Assembly: GCF_007827455.1 (NCBI RefSeq)
Contig: NZ_VISM01000001.1
Span: 2,971,001 to 3,035,000 of the forward strand
DNA from: Lutibacter sp. Hel_I_33_5
GTDB taxonomy: Bacteria > Bacteroidota > Bacteroidia > Flavobacteriales > Flavobacteriaceae
Length of the DNA: 64,000 nucleotides
Direction of reading: 5' to 3'
Positions 24,930 through 35,703 of the stretch are shown here, piece after piece (the stretch's first letter is position 1; every line of letters starts with the position of its first letter). The translations under genes were made by a program, and so were the position numbers. The notes under the pieces are model-generated. The model saw only the letters and a program-made list of their open reading frames with translations. It had not been told where the DNA came from and ran no database searches.

Positions 24930-26309
24930 ATGAATAAGACTAAGTTTTTAATATTGATTACATCCATAACAGCATTAGGAGGTTTGCTATTTGGTTATGA
25001 TACAGGTGTAATAAACGGTGCTCAATTTTATTTAACAAAATATTTTCAGTTAGACGCCGCAACTCAAGGCTGGGTAGTTGGTAGTGCTTTATTAGGATGT
25101 TTGGTTGGAGCAGTAGCATCAGGACCTTTGAGTATTAAAATAGGAAGAAAACATTCTTTAATTATTTCTGCAATTTTATTTAGCATTTCTGCTTGGGGTT
25201 CTGGTTTGCCTAGCTTTATGACAGAATCTGTTTCTTTATTAGTTTTTTTTAGAATTATAGGTGGTTTAGGTATTGGTATTGCCTCTATGAATGCACCAAT
25301 GTATATTGCAGAAATTGCACCGGCAGAAAGAAGAGGTAATTTGGTTACTTTTTATCAACTAGCAATAGTTGTTGGTTTTTTTGTTGTTTTTTTAGCAACC
25401 TATTTTATAGGTAGTAGCTTATCTGAAACTGAAAATTTAGAGTTTGGTTGGAGACATATGTTTTGGTCAGAATTAATACCAAGTAGTTTGTTTTTGGCGG
25501 CATTATTTTTTGTTCCAAAAAGCCCTAGATGGTTATATTTAAAAGGAAGAAACAAGGAAGCTTTATCTGTTTTAACAAAAATACATGGAGAAGAAAAAGC
25601 AATAAAAGAAAGTAAAGAAATATTAAAATCGTTACAGATCGAAACGAAAAAAATAAAAATTAATTATCTTTCAAAAGCTGTTTTTAGTATAATTATAATT
25701 GGATCTGTTTTTTCTTTATTACAACAGTTTACAGGTATAAATGCAGTTTTATATTATGGAGCAGATATTTTTGAAAAGGCTTTAGGTTTTGGTAAAGAAG
25801 ATGTATTGAAACAACAAATATTATTAGCTTTTGTTAACTTAATTTTTACATTTGTTGCCATGGTAACTGTAGATAAAATTGGTAGAAAACCTTTAGTCTA
25901 CATTGGTGCAATTGGTATGTTAGTTGGTTTTTTGTTATTAGGTATAACAATACAACAACAATCGATAGGGTTCTTATCGCTTTTAGGGGTGTTAATTTTT
26001 ATTGGGTCATTTGCATTGTCTATGGGACCAGTAGTTTGGGTAGTTCTATCAGAAATGTTTCCAAATACAATTAGAAGTGTAGCAATGTCTGTTGCAGTTG
26101 CTGTACAATGGGGAGGTAATTATTTAGTTTCACAATCTTTTCCAATGGTAACAGCCAGTGAAGTAAATAATAATAATTTTTGGAATGGTTCTTTGCCTTA
26201 TTTTATTTTTAGCGCCTTTATAATTATTATTATATTATTTACTTATAAGTTTATTCCAGAGACTAAAGGGAAATCTTTAGAGGAGATTGAAATTCTTTGG
26301 GATAAGTAA
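24930..26309 (+). CDS. MFS sugar porter (glucose/xylose/galactose type)
   Basis: A 459-aa protein with 12 transmembrane segments and all the sugar-porter signatures: GYDTGVINGAQ in TM1, GRKHS after TM2, PMYIAEIAPAERRG after TM4, SPRWL before the central loop, QQFTGINAVLYYG in TM7, DKIGRKPL, and the C-terminal PETKG. It is a proton- or sodium-linked hexose or pentose importer of the XylE/GLUT group. The HTCS gene follows after 55 bp. With the GH3 enzymes nearby, glucose is the most likely substrate, by inference. Confidence 0.92.
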   Translation: MNKTKFLILITSITALGGLLFGYDTGVINGAQFYLTKYFQLDAATQGWVVGSALLGCLVGAVASGPLSIKIGRKHSLIISAILFSISAWGSGLPSFMTESVSLLVFFRIIGGLGIGIASMNAPMYIAEIAPAERRGNLVTFYQLAIVVGFFVVFLATYFIGSSLSETENLEFGWRHMFWSELIPSSLFLAALFFVPKSPRWLYLKGRNKEALSVLTKIHGEEKAIKESKEILKSLQIETKKIKINYLSKAVFSIIIIGSVFSLLQQFTGINAVLYYGADIFEKALGFGKEDVLKQQILLAFVNLIFTFVAMVTVDKIGRKPLVYIGAIGMLVGFLLLGITIQQQSIGFLSLLGVLIFIGSFALSMGPVVWVVLSEMFPNTIRSVAMSVAVAVQWGGNYLVSQSFPMVTASEVNNNNFWNGSLPYFIFSAFIIIIILFTYKFIPETKGKSLEEIEILWDK

Positions 26310-26364
26310 ACCTTATTAAAATAGTATTTTTATTAAATTAGCTTATTGATTAAGTGTTAGATTT

Positions 26365-29300
26365 ATGAGGAAGTTTTTATTTTATTATGTTGTCTTTTTT
26401 ACCATTTTTACTTGGTCACAAAAACCTACTCAAGAATTTAACTTTGTAAATATAAAAGAAGGTATTTCTAAAGTAGGTATAGCATCAATTATACAAGATC
26501 ATCAAGGATTTATTTGGATAGGTACTGATGGTACTGGATTATATAAGTTTGATGGAATAGAGTATACTTCATATAAACATAAACTTAAAGATTCAACAAC
26601 ACTTAGTAGTAGTCGAGTAAAAAGTTCATTTATTGATAGAAAAAATAGACTTTGGATTGGTACAGAAAATGGGTTAAATATTTATGATAGAAATTTAGAT
26701 AAGTTTAAAAGAATTTATTTAAATAAAGAAAATTCTAGTAACGAATTTATCTTATCAATTCAAGAAGATTCTTCTAATAATTTAATTATTGGGACAAATG
26801 GTTTTGGTTTATATAAATTAAATTTAAATAATTTTGAATGTCATAAAGTTTTAAATTCAACACTTACAGAAGATAATCAGCAAATAATTATAAATTCAAT
26901 TCAACATACCAAACAAGGTAAAACCTTTGTAGGTACTAATTTTGGTTTAAAAGAGATAGATGAAATTAATAACAAATTAATTCACTCTAGAATTTTCACA
27001 AATCATGTTAATTCTATTTCTAGTGGTATAGAGAATTTATTTTTAGACGATAAAAACAATTTATGGATTGGAACACAAATTAATGATGGTGTTTTAAAAT
27101 GTAAATTAAGTGATGATAGAAATAATAATATTATTGATGTAAAAAAACTGGACTTTACAACTAAAAAAATAATGACTATTGTTCAATTACCAGACAATAG
27201 TATTATGATTGGTACAGAAAATGATGGTCTTTTTCATCTAAACACTGATGGTAGTGTTATCAAAAATTATATTACAGATAGAGCAAAAGAAAATAGTATT
27301 TTACATAATTCTATCTGGGAATTATATGTTGATAGAAATAAAAGACTTTGGTTAGGTTATTATAATAGTGGTGTTGCTGTTAGTGATAAATTATATGATA
27401 AATTTAAAGACTTAAAAAGTATACCAAACAATAATAATTCTTTAAAAACTCCTTCAGTAATGGGAATGATTAAAGATAATACAAACAATCTTTGGATTGC
27501 AACTGATGGTGGTGGGATAGATGTTTTTAATTCTAAAAATAATATAATAACCCATATAAATACAAAAGATAAATCAATTTATAAAGGACTAACATCAGAC
27601 CATATACTTACACTTTTTAAAGATTCTAAAAATAATATTTGGGCTGGTAGTTGGGATAAAGGGATTTATCTTCTTAAAGAAGGTGAAAAGAAGTTTATAA
27701 ACTATAATATAGAAAACACTTCAGGTAGTTTAAAGTCAAATGCTATTTTAAGTTTTGCTGAAGATGATTCTGGTATAATTTGGATTGCTTCCTTTTTAGA
27801 AGGTCTTCATTCGTTCAACCCAAAAACAGAGAAATTTATTAAACATAGTTTAGCATCATATGTTAAAAATGATGTGTCAAATATTTATATAAGAAAAGTG
27901 CTTATTGATACTTCTAATAATTTATGGTTAGGAACTACTGCTGGTGTTTATAAGGTAGATAAAACAGGAAACGAAATTAATAAAGTTTCTTATTTAGGAA
28001 GTAAAATGACAGAAGAGTTTAATAATTTTTCTGACATCAGTTTTACGTTAACTATTTATGAAGATACTAAAAAAAATATATGGATTGGTACAAGAGGCGG
28101 TGGGTTATGTAAATACAAAAAAGAAAACAATACTTTTAAATGGTATAATAGTACAAATGGTTTAAACGAAGAGAATATAACAGCAATTGTAGAAGATAAT
28201 AATGAAAACTTATGGTTAAGCAGTAATTCTGGAATTACTAAGATGGATATTAAAAATCAAAAGTTTACTAATTATACAATAAGTGATGGTCTTCTTTCTA
28301 ATGATTTTAATTCTGATGCAGTTTTAAAAGATAAGGAAGGAGTTTTATTTTTTGGGAATTTTAAAGGAATAGATTATTTCAATCCAAATTCAATAAATAT
28401 AAACTCTCGAGTACCATCATTACATATAACAAAGTTTAAGTTGTTTAATAAAGATGTATTGCCAAACCATAAAGATTCTCCGCTCAAAAAAGTAATTTCT
28501 GAAACAAAAAGTATCACTTTAACACATAAACAATCTGTTTTTACAATTGATTATGCAGGAATAAATTTTACAAGACCAGAAAAAAACAGCTATGCTTATT
28601 ATTTAGAAGGATATGAATCTACATGGAATTATGTTGGTCAAAAAAGAAGTGCCACTTATACAAATTTAGATAATGGTGAATATGTTTTTAAGTTAAAAGC
28701 AGCAAATAATGATAGTGTTTGGAATGAAACACCAATAGAGTTAAAAGTAACAATTTTACCACCTTGGTGGAGAACAATGTGGGCTTTGTTATTTTATGTA
28801 TTACTATTTGTTTTAGGAATATACTTACTAAATTATTTAACACAGCGTAGAATAGAAGAAAAAGAAATGTATCGAAATGAACGCTTGCAGCAAGTTCAAA
28901 ATGAAGACCTTACAAAAAAAAAGTTGCAATTTTTCACCAATATATCACATGAGTTTAGAACTCCACTTACTTTAATAATAAATCCGCTAAAAGATATAAT
29001 TAAGAATAAAGAACTAAAATTACCTGAAGAGGTAAAAAACAAACACGCAATAATTTATAAAAATACAGATAGACTTTATAGGTTGATAAATGAATTGATG
29101 GATTTAAGGAAGCTACAGCTTAATAAAATGAAAGTTAAAGCAGAGAAAATTAACTTGATAGATTTTTCTAAAAACATATCATATTATTTTAAAGAAGAAG
29201 CATTAAGTAAGAATGTTCTCTTAAGTGTAGATGCAGATATTCATAATATAGAAGTTTGGGCTGACCCAAAAATGTTAGAGAAAATTATTTTTAATTTATT

Positions 29301-30531
29301 GTCAAATGCAATAAAAGCAACACCAAGTGGAGGTGCAATAAATATTGAATTATTGTCTACAGATGAATTATATAAATTCCCAGCACTTAAAAATGAAGAA
29401 CCAATAAAAGCTATAGAAATTTTAATTTCTGATACAGGTGAAGGTTTAGATAAGAATCAAACGGAAAAAATATTTGAACGATTTTATCAGATAGAAGGTC
29501 AAAACAAAACATATGTTGGTGGTACAGGAATTGGTTTAGAAGTTGTAAAAAACTTTGTGCATCTCCACAAAGGAAAAATAGAAGTTAAAAGTAAAGTAGG
29601 TGAAGGAACAACTTTTAAAATACTATTACCAATGGGTAATTTACATTTTGATGAAAATGAAATTGTTTTAAATTCTGAAAACCTATACAAGAGTAAAGAT
29701 GATTTTTTATCAGTAAATCTAGTATCAAAAAATTTAAATAAAGAGCTAACAGGAGATAGTAAAACTAAAACTGTTCTAATCGTTGAAGATAATATAGAGC
29801 TCCAAGATTACTTAAAAAATGAACTTTTAAAAGAATATAAAGTTTACACAGCAAATAATGGTAAAGAAGGTTATAATATCGCAAAGAAATTTTCTCCAGA
29901 TGCAATAATTACTGATGTGGTGATGCCAGAAATGGATGGTTTTGAGTTTTGTAGTTTAATTAAAAATGACGCTTCCACAAGTCATCTACCAATACTAATG
30001 TTAACTGCAAAATCATCTGTAGAAAACCGAATAGAAGGTATAGAAAAAGGTGCAGATGCTTATATGGTTAAGCCATTTGATATAAATTTATTAAAATTAA
30101 GATTGTCTCAACTTATAAAAAGTAGACAGTTAATCTTTGATAAATATTTTAGTTCTATTAGTGGTTCCGAGGATTTGGTAAACTCAAACTCTGTAGATAA
30201 AGATTTTATTCAAAAACTTTTAAATTATATAAATGAAAATATTTCTGATCCTAATTTAAGCGTAGAAGAGTTGGCTTCTCAATTGTTTTTGAGTAGAAGT
30301 CAGTTATACAGAAAGATTAAGGCAATTACAGGCCAAACCGTTAATGAGTTTATTCGAAAAATTAGATTAGAACGTGCTAAAAAAATATTAGACAGTGGAA
30401 GTGCAAACATTAGTGAAGTCTGTTTTAGTGTTGGCTTTTCATCTCCATCATACTTTTCTAAATGTTTTAAAGCGCACTTTGGTATTCTACCTTCAGAAAT
30501 AGTTGTAAAATATGACGTTGAAAATGGTTAA
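26365..30531 (+). CDS. Hybrid two-component system regulator (HTCS) of the second PUL
   Basis: A 1388-aa protein combining all parts of a signalling system. Signal peptide 1-18. Periplasmic two-component-propeller repeats (many WIGT/WLG blades) to about 690. Y_Y_Y domain about 725-800 (YAYYLEGYESTWNYVG). One transmembrane helix about 806-826. HisKA with phospho-acceptor His862 in ISHEFRTPL. HATPase with DTGEGL and GGTGIGLEVV. Receiver domain with the acceptor Asp1184 in ITDVVMPEMDG. C-terminal AraC helix-turn-helix about 1285-1385. Such proteins sense specific oligosaccharides in the periplasm and activate the neighbouring SusCD operon, which starts 482 bp downstream. The inducing sugar cannot be read from sequence. 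Confidence 0.95.
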   Translation: MRKFLFYYVVFFTIFTWSQKPTQEFNFVNIKEGISKVGIASIIQDHQGFIWIGTDGTGLYKFDGIEYTSYKHKLKDSTTLSSSRVKSSFIDRKNRLWIGTENGLNIYDRNLDKFKRIYLNKENSSNEFILSIQEDSSNNLIIGTNGFGLYKLNLNNFECHKVLNSTLTEDNQQIIINSIQHTKQGKTFVGTNFGLKEIDEINNKLIHSRIFTNHVNSISSGIENLFLDDKNNLWIGTQINDGVLKCKLSDDRNNNIIDVKKLDFTTKKIMTIVQLPDNSIMIGTENDGLFHLNTDGSVIKNYITDRAKENSILHNSIWELYVDRNKRLWLGYYNSGVAVSDKLYDKFKDLKSIPNNNNSLKTPSVMGMIKDNTNNLWIATDGGGIDVFNSKNNIITHINTKDKSIYKGLTSDHILTLFKDSKNNIWAGSWDKGIYLLKEGEKKFINYNIENTSGSLKSNAILSFAEDDSGIIWIASFLEGLHSFNPKTEKFIKHSLASYVKNDVSNIYIRKVLIDTSNNLWLGTTAGVYKVDKTGNEINKVSYLGSKMTEEFNNFSDISFTLTIYEDTKKNIWIGTRGGGLCKYKKENNTFKWYNSTNGLNEENITAIVEDNNENLWLSSNSGITKMDIKNQKFTNYTISDGLLSNDFNSDAVLKDKEGVLFFGNFKGIDYFNPNSININSRVPSLHITKFKLFNKDVLPNHKDSPLKKVISETKSITLTHKQSVFTIDYAGINFTRPEKNSYAYYLEGYESTWNYVGQKRSATYTNLDNGEYVFKLKAANNDSVWNETPIELKVTILPPWWRTMWALLFYVLLFVLGIYLLNYLTQRRIEEKEMYRNERLQQVQNEDLTKKKLQFFTNISHEFRTPLTLIINPLKDIIKNKELKLPEEVKNKHAIIYKNTDRLYRLINELMDLRKLQLNKMKVKAEKINLIDFSKNISYYFKEEALSKNVLLSVDADIHNIEVWADPKMLEKIIFNLLSNAIKATPSGGAINIELLSTDELYKFPALKNEEPIKAIEILISDTGEGLDKNQTEKIFERFYQIEGQNKTYVGGTGIGLEVVKNFVHLHKGKIEVKSKVGEGTTFKILLPMGNLHFDENEIVLNSENLYKSKDDFLSVNLVSKNLNKELTGDSKTKTVLIVEDNIELQDYLKNELLKEYKVYTANNGKEGYNIAKKFSPDAIITDVVMPEMDGFEFCSLIKNDASTSHLPILMLTAKSSVENRIEGIEKGADAYMVKPFDINLLKLRLSQLIKSRQLIFDKYFSSISGSEDLVNSNSVDKDFIQKLLNYINENISDPNLSVEELASQLFLSRSQLYRKIKAITGQTVNEFIRKIRLERAKKILDSGSANISEVCFSVGFSSPSYFSKCFKAHFGILPSEIVVKYDVENG

Positions 30532-31013
30532 GAACCATTAGTTAATTTACTTCTTTTTCTATTATAAAACAATCCGAAAATGTATTTTTGTACTTGAGTT
30601 TAACTTCTTTTAAACTTGTTGTTTTTAAGTTCTCAAATGTGATGCGCTAATTATTGTTATTTAATTAAGTATTTGCATTCCTTATTATTAAGTTTTTTTA
30701 GCTGTAAAATTTGTCGCATATAATGGAACAAATGTTGTAATTGGGGTGTTTTTTATATAAAGAGCAACAATTGTAATATATCCTGTATCGTTTGTTATAC
30801 TTTTCTAGAGATTATTCCGATAGTTTTGAGAGAGATAAATATTTTAAATGAAAAGCAAAAACTCGAAAAAGAGATTAGTATTAGAAATTGTTTTGATAGC
30901 ACTTATGCTATTCTTTATGGTTTTTATTTTCTTTTAAAGAAATGTTTTTATTTAAATGCTATCACCAAAATTAAGTTTAACAGTAACCAAATTTTTATTA
31001 ACCAATTTTATAA
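30532..31013. other. 482-bp HTCS-SusC intergenic region, probable HTCS target
   Basis: No convincing gene. A TATTTTTG at 30583-30590 matches TAnnTTTG but has no good TTG partner and lies 424 bp before SusC. Close to SusC are two direct ACCAA half-sites (about 30987 and 31001) resembling half of the alginate operator, which may be chance. The activator HTCS would be expected to bind here. Confidence 0.35.
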
Positions 31014-34000
31014 ATGATGATAAAATTTAAAATCGCGATTCTAGCATGTTTACTTTTTAGTTTACAAAGTTTAAGTTCGCAAAACAAAACAATTACGGGT
31101 GTTGTTTCCGATTCTTCTGGAACACCATTGCCAGGAGTGTCTGTTTTAATAAAAGGGACATCAAAAGGAACTGATACAGATTTTGATGGAAAATATTCCC
31201 TATCTGTAGCTAGTTCAGGTTCTGAATTAGTTTTTTCTAGTATTGGAATGAAATCAAAAACTATTTTAGTAGGAGATAGGACAAAAATTGATGTTGTTCT
31301 AGAAGAAGATACACAATCTTTAGATGAAGTAGTAGTAGTTGGTTATGGTTCAAAGAAGAAAAGTTTAGTTACCGGAGCTATTTCAAGTATTAATAGTGAG
31401 CAAATTAAAAGTTCTTCTAATCAAAGAGTAGAACAAGTATTACAAGGTAGAACTTCAGGAGTTACAGTTTCATCTTCTTCAGGATCGCCAGGTTCTGGAG
31501 CTAAGATAAGAATTCGTGGTGCGGGTTCTAGTGGTGTTTCTTCACCATTATTTATTGTAGACGGAATGAAAGCTTCTTCTATTGCAGATATAGCGCCGAG
31601 CGATATTTCAAATATAGAAATATTAAAAGATGCAGCTTCTGCAGCTATTTATGGAACAGAAGGTGCAAATGGTGTTGTTATTATAACTACAAAAAGAGGT
31701 AAAAAAGGAGGTGTAAAAGTTTCTTTTAATTCTCAAACTACAATTCAATCATTAAGAACTAATATTGAATTAATGGATTCGTCTCAATTTGTTCAATATA
31801 TGCAAGAAGCTGGTAATGCTAGTGTTGTAGATAATGGATATTCTACAAATTGGATTGATGAGAGTTTTTCATCAGCAATAATGAAAAGAAATGATATTAG
31901 TTTATCTGGTGCTACAGAGAAATTTTCTTATTATACTTCAGCATCACTTCTAGATCAAGATGGTATTATTACAGGAGATAATTCTTCTTTTAAAAGATCT
32001 ACTTTTAGAGTAAACTTAAAAGCTGATATTACAAAATGGTTAGAAGCAGGAGTAAATACTACGTATTCGTCTTCAGATAAATCAGGTATTCCAGAAAATA
32101 GTGATACAAGAGGTGTAATTCAAAACGCACTTATATTAGATCCTTTAACACCAGTAACTTATCCAAATGGTCAAGTTCCTCAATCTGTAAGAGATAATGC
32201 AACAAATAATAATGTACCATTGTTAACAGATAATAATGGTAATGTTTATGGATATCCAAGTTATTCTACTGGAGAAGTAATCAATCCTGTTGCATATGCA
32301 AACAGAATTAATAAAAGCACGGTAGATTCTTATCAATTTTTAACCTCAGCATATTTAAAATTTAAATTATTTGATGGATTTAACTTTACAACTAGGTTAG
32401 GATATGATAAAAATGAATGGGATACAAAAACAACAATAAATCCCTATTATGTTACATCAGAAGCTGCAAATACAGCATATACTGGTTCTCAAAATGTAGT
32501 AGAGTCTGAAAGATGGTTATGGGAAAACTTTGCTTCTTATGAAAAAGCAATTGGTGAACATAATTTTAAATTATTAGCAGGTTATTCTGCTGAAGAAACA
32601 AGAATAACAACTCCAATATCTAGGAGTGGTTCTTCTGCTATCGCTAATTTTGTTGGCTTTGATTTTGATTTACCAGACTTTAATACTCAAGTAAACTTAA
32701 TAGACCCTTCTCCAGATAATATGGTTTCTATTTTTGGTAGATTTTCATATGATTATGCAGATAAATATTTATTTGAAGCTTCACTTAGAAGAGATAAGTC
32801 AGATAAATTTCCAACAGCAAATAAAGCGGGTACTTTTCCTGCATTTTCAGTTGGTTGGGTTGCATCAAAAGAAGATTTTTGGAATGATGATTCTAAAATT
32901 GATTACCTTAAACTAAGAGCAAGTTGGGGTCAAAACGGAAGTAGAAGTAATTTAAGAGGTAATTCAGATAAAACATTTATCACTTCTACCATTAATGGAC
33001 AACCAATTGATTATTTAGGTAATGTTGGTGCTCAAATTACAGGGTATTCTAATTTAAATTTAGTTTGGGAAACATCTGAACAATTAGATTTAGGTGTAGA
33101 TTTAAGAGCTTTGGATAATAGATTAAAGTTTTCTGTAGATTATTATAAGAAAACAACAAGAGATGCAATTGTTAGTAATGGAGCATTAATAACGCCAGGT
33201 TCAGCTGGTTTTGTTTCTAATGAATTTAATGCAGGTACTATTGAAAATAAAGGTTTTGAATTTGAACTTGGATATGGTGATAGTACAGAAAAAGGATTAA
33301 GATATCAAATTAGTGCAAATTTATCTACTTTACAAAATAAAGTAACAGAAATTCTTTTTGTACCAGAAGGTACATCTCTTGTTGGAGCTTCTGCGCCTCA
33401 AAACCCAGATGGAGTTACAAGGTTTACAGAAGGATTACCATCTTGGTATTTTTATGGATTTAAAACAAACGGAATAGATCCTGCGACAGGTGAAGTAATA
33501 AAAGTTGATACAGATGGTGATGGTAACATTACAAATGCAGACAAAACTAAAATAGGTACACCACATCCAGATGTTTTATTTGGAGGAAATATCAGTTTAG
33601 GTTATAAAGCTTTTGATTTTAATTTACAATTTCAAGGAACAGTAGGAAATGATATCATATCAACATATCATCAACCATCAAGGCCTATTACAAATAAGCC
33701 AGTTCATTTTTTCACTAATAGATGGCAAAAAGCTGGAGATGTTGCTAGTTTTCCTGGAGCTGCTAATGTTATAGGTTCTTATGATACTGATTTAGTTGTT
33801 GAAGATGGATCATTTATGAGAATAAAGCAAATTCAATTTGGGTATACATTTTCAGAAAAATTAATAAGTAAAATACGTGTTAAAAATTTAAGAGCATATA
33901 TTTCTTTTGATGACTTTTTTACTTTTACAAGTTTTAAAGGGTTAGATCCAGAGATTGGTAACTTTAACTTTAATTCTTTAGGTGTAGATAGAGGGTTTTA

Positions 34001-34046
34001 CCCTACAGCTGCAAAAGCAGTATTCGGACTTTCTTTAGACTTTTAA
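31014..34046 (+). CDS. SusC-like TonB-dependent receptor (second PUL)
   Basis: A 1010-aa outer-membrane receptor: signal peptide (ending SLSSQ), carboxypeptidase-D-like domain (ITGVVSDSSGTPLPGVSVLIKGTSKG), plug starting LDEVVVVGYGSKKKSLVTGAI, then the barrel ending VFGLSLDF. Two ATGs are adjacent at 31014 and 31017. SusD follows after 18 bp. It belongs to a different locus from the alginate SusC, judging by its own HTCS and GH3 neighbours. The probable substrate is a beta-glucan oligosaccharide or beta-glucoside. Confidence 0.94.
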   Translation: MMIKFKIAILACLLFSLQSLSSQNKTITGVVSDSSGTPLPGVSVLIKGTSKGTDTDFDGKYSLSVASSGSELVFSSIGMKSKTILVGDRTKIDVVLEEDTQSLDEVVVVGYGSKKKSLVTGAISSINSEQIKSSSNQRVEQVLQGRTSGVTVSSSSGSPGSGAKIRIRGAGSSGVSSPLFIVDGMKASSIADIAPSDISNIEILKDAASAAIYGTEGANGVVIITTKRGKKGGVKVSFNSQTTIQSLRTNIELMDSSQFVQYMQEAGNASVVDNGYSTNWIDESFSSAIMKRNDISLSGATEKFSYYTSASLLDQDGIITGDNSSFKRSTFRVNLKADITKWLEAGVNTTYSSSDKSGIPENSDTRGVIQNALILDPLTPVTYPNGQVPQSVRDNATNNNVPLLTDNNGNVYGYPSYSTGEVINPVAYANRINKSTVDSYQFLTSAYLKFKLFDGFNFTTRLGYDKNEWDTKTTINPYYVTSEAANTAYTGSQNVVESERWLWENFASYEKAIGEHNFKLLAGYSAEETRITTPISRSGSSAIANFVGFDFDLPDFNTQVNLIDPSPDNMVSIFGRFSYDYADKYLFEASLRRDKSDKFPTANKAGTFPAFSVGWVASKEDFWNDDSKIDYLKLRASWGQNGSRSNLRGNSDKTFITSTINGQPIDYLGNVGAQITGYSNLNLVWETSEQLDLGVDLRALDNRLKFSVDYYKKTTRDAIVSNGALITPGSAGFVSNEFNAGTIENKGFEFELGYGDSTEKGLRYQISANLSTLQNKVTEILFVPEGTSLVGASAPQNPDGVTRFTEGLPSWYFYGFKTNGIDPATGEVIKVDTDGDGNITNADKTKIGTPHPDVLFGGNISLGYKAFDFNLQFQGTVGNDIISTYHQPSRPITNKPVHFFTNRWQKAGDVASFPGAANVIGSYDTDLVVEDGSFMRIKQIQFGYTFSEKLISKIRVKNLRAYISFDDFFTFTSFKGLDPEIGNFNFNSLGVDRGFYPTAAKAVFGLSLDF

Positions 34047-34064
34047 TAATAAATAATTAATATT

Positions 34065-35609
34065 ATGAAAAAAATAATAAAAACTACAATTGTAGTACTT
34101 TTTCTAGGGATTTTTGCTTGTAGCGAAGATTTTACAGAGAACCTAAGATTAAATGTGCAAGATTTAGAAGCATTTTTTCTTGAAGAAGCTAATGTAGAAT
34201 CAGCTGTAACAGGAATTTATGACCTAATGCAATTTAATTACGGTAGAGATTGGCATAGTGTCTTTTTGGTAAAACTTTTGCCTGGAGATGATGCAAATGC
34301 AGCAGGAGGTAATTCAGAAGATCAACCTCAATTACAATCTATAGATGATTTTGATAATGTATCACCTTCAAATGTTTCAATTTCTAGTGTATGGGATCAT
34401 TTTTATAGAACAATTGCTTTATCTAATTTGGTTATTGAAAACATAAAAGATTCTAATTTAAGTAACAAAAATACTGCTTTAGCAGAAGCAAAATTTTTGA
34501 GAGCTTGGTCTTATTTTGAATTAACAACCATGTTTGGTGATATTCCATTACGTTTAACTGTACCTACAAGTACTGAAGAGTTTGGAATTGCAAAATCTTC
34601 TAGAGCAGATATTTATAATCAAATTGAATTAGATTTAAATGATGCGATAGGTTCTTTACCAGATAAAAGCGTATTGGGTACAAGTTATAAAGTCTCAAAA
34701 GGAGCAGCACAAGCCTTAATGGGGAAAGTTTTAGTGTTTCAAGGTAAATATGGAGATGCTATTCCATTCTTTAGTAGTGTGATTAATAATCCAGCTCACG
34801 ATTTAGAAGCTACTCCAGCTGATGTATGGAGTATTAATAGCGAATTTGGAAAAGAATCATTATTTGAAATTGGATTTGTTTCAACTTCAGCAAGAGATTG
34901 GGGTAATATTGCTTGGGGAGGTAGAACTGAAAGTAATCTTCATATTCAATTAATGGGACCAAGAGGTGATGGAATTTTTGATGTTGCTGCAATTAATTTA
35001 TTAAACGGTTGGGGTTTTAACTTACCAACAAAAAAATTAATGGATGCATTTGACACCGCTGGAGATACAAATAGAAAAAGAGCAACAGTAATGACTGAAG
35101 CTGAACTAATTGCTGCTGGTGGAGGTGTAGATCAATCTAAAGCAACTGGTGGAGCAGTTTGGGATTATGAAGGAGGAATTAGAGTGAAATATGGAACCAA
35201 AGCTGAAGATACAAGTGCAGGTGGAGTAAGAGAGTTAAATTACTCTACAAATTTTAGATTATTTAGATATGCAGAGGTTTTGTTATTAGCTGCAGAAGCT
35301 TATAATAAAGCTGGAGGTCAAGATTCAGCTGCAAGAATTGAGTTAAATAAAGTTAGAAAAAGAGCTGGTTTAGCTGATGTTTCTACTACATTATCAGGAG
35401 ATGCTTTATTTGAAGCAATTGTAGCAGATAAATTTTTAGAATTGGCTCATGAAGGACAACGTTTTTGGGATTTAGTTCGTTGGAGTAAAGCTAGTACTGA
35501 ATTAGCCGGTACTAATTATTCGCCTACAAATAACTTATTTCCAATTCCTATCACAGAAATTGATAAAAATTCAGAATTAACAACAGCTGATCAAAATCCT
35601 GGATATTAA
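34065..35609 (+). CDS. SusD-like nutrient-binding lipoprotein (second PUL)
   Basis: A 514-aa RagB/SusD family lipoprotein (signal ending GIFACSED). Characteristic segments: AEAKFLRAWSYFELTTMFGDIPLRL, LLLAAEAYNKAG, FLELAHEGQRFWDLVRWSKA, and the C-terminal LFPIPITEIDKN. It forms the lid of the SusC encoded 18 bp upstream. The terminator at 35643 follows it and separates it from the FG-GAP gene. Confidence 0.94.
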   Translation: MKKIIKTTIVVLFLGIFACSEDFTENLRLNVQDLEAFFLEEANVESAVTGIYDLMQFNYGRDWHSVFLVKLLPGDDANAAGGNSEDQPQLQSIDDFDNVSPSNVSISSVWDHFYRTIALSNLVIENIKDSNLSNKNTALAEAKFLRAWSYFELTTMFGDIPLRLTVPTSTEEFGIAKSSRADIYNQIELDLNDAIGSLPDKSVLGTSYKVSKGAAQALMGKVLVFQGKYGDAIPFFSSVINNPAHDLEATPADVWSINSEFGKESLFEIGFVSTSARDWGNIAWGGRTESNLHIQLMGPRGDGIFDVAAINLLNGWGFNLPTKKLMDAFDTAGDTNRKRATVMTEAELIAAGGGVDQSKATGGAVWDYEGGIRVKYGTKAEDTSAGGVRELNYSTNFRLFRYAEVLLLAAEAYNKAGGQDSAARIELNKVRKRAGLADVSTTLSGDALFEAIVADKFLELAHEGQRFWDLVRWSKASTELAGTNYSPTNNLFPIPITEIDKNSELTTADQNPGY

Positions 35610-35642
35610 AACATAGAAATTGTTTTTAGTGTAATTAATTGT

Positions 35643-35681
35643 AAAAAAGCAGTGTACAGGTTTTAGTATACTGCTTTTTTT
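35643..35681 (+). terminator. Terminator after the second SusD
   Basis: AAAAAAGCAGTGTAC pairs with GTATACTGCTTTTTT (15 bp, one G-U) around an 8-nt loop, ending in a run of T. The flanking A-run means it could also work on the opposite strand. Confidence 0.8.
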
Positions 35682-35703
35682 ATATTTGTTTATTATAATT
35701 AGA

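Noticed and set aside
30985..31006. ACCAA half-sites before the second SusC as a GntR operator
   Set aside because: They are direct half-sites without the TTGGT partner and lie in a locus with its own HTCS.
30826..31017. 63-residue open frame between the HTCS and SusC genes
   Set aside because: Starts with TTG, overlaps the SusC start, has no recognisable domain and lies in an AT-rich regulatory gap.
35686..35703. Upstream TTG start for the FG-GAP protein
   Set aside because: It sits just behind the SusD terminator; the ATG at 35704 gives a proper lipoprotein signal.
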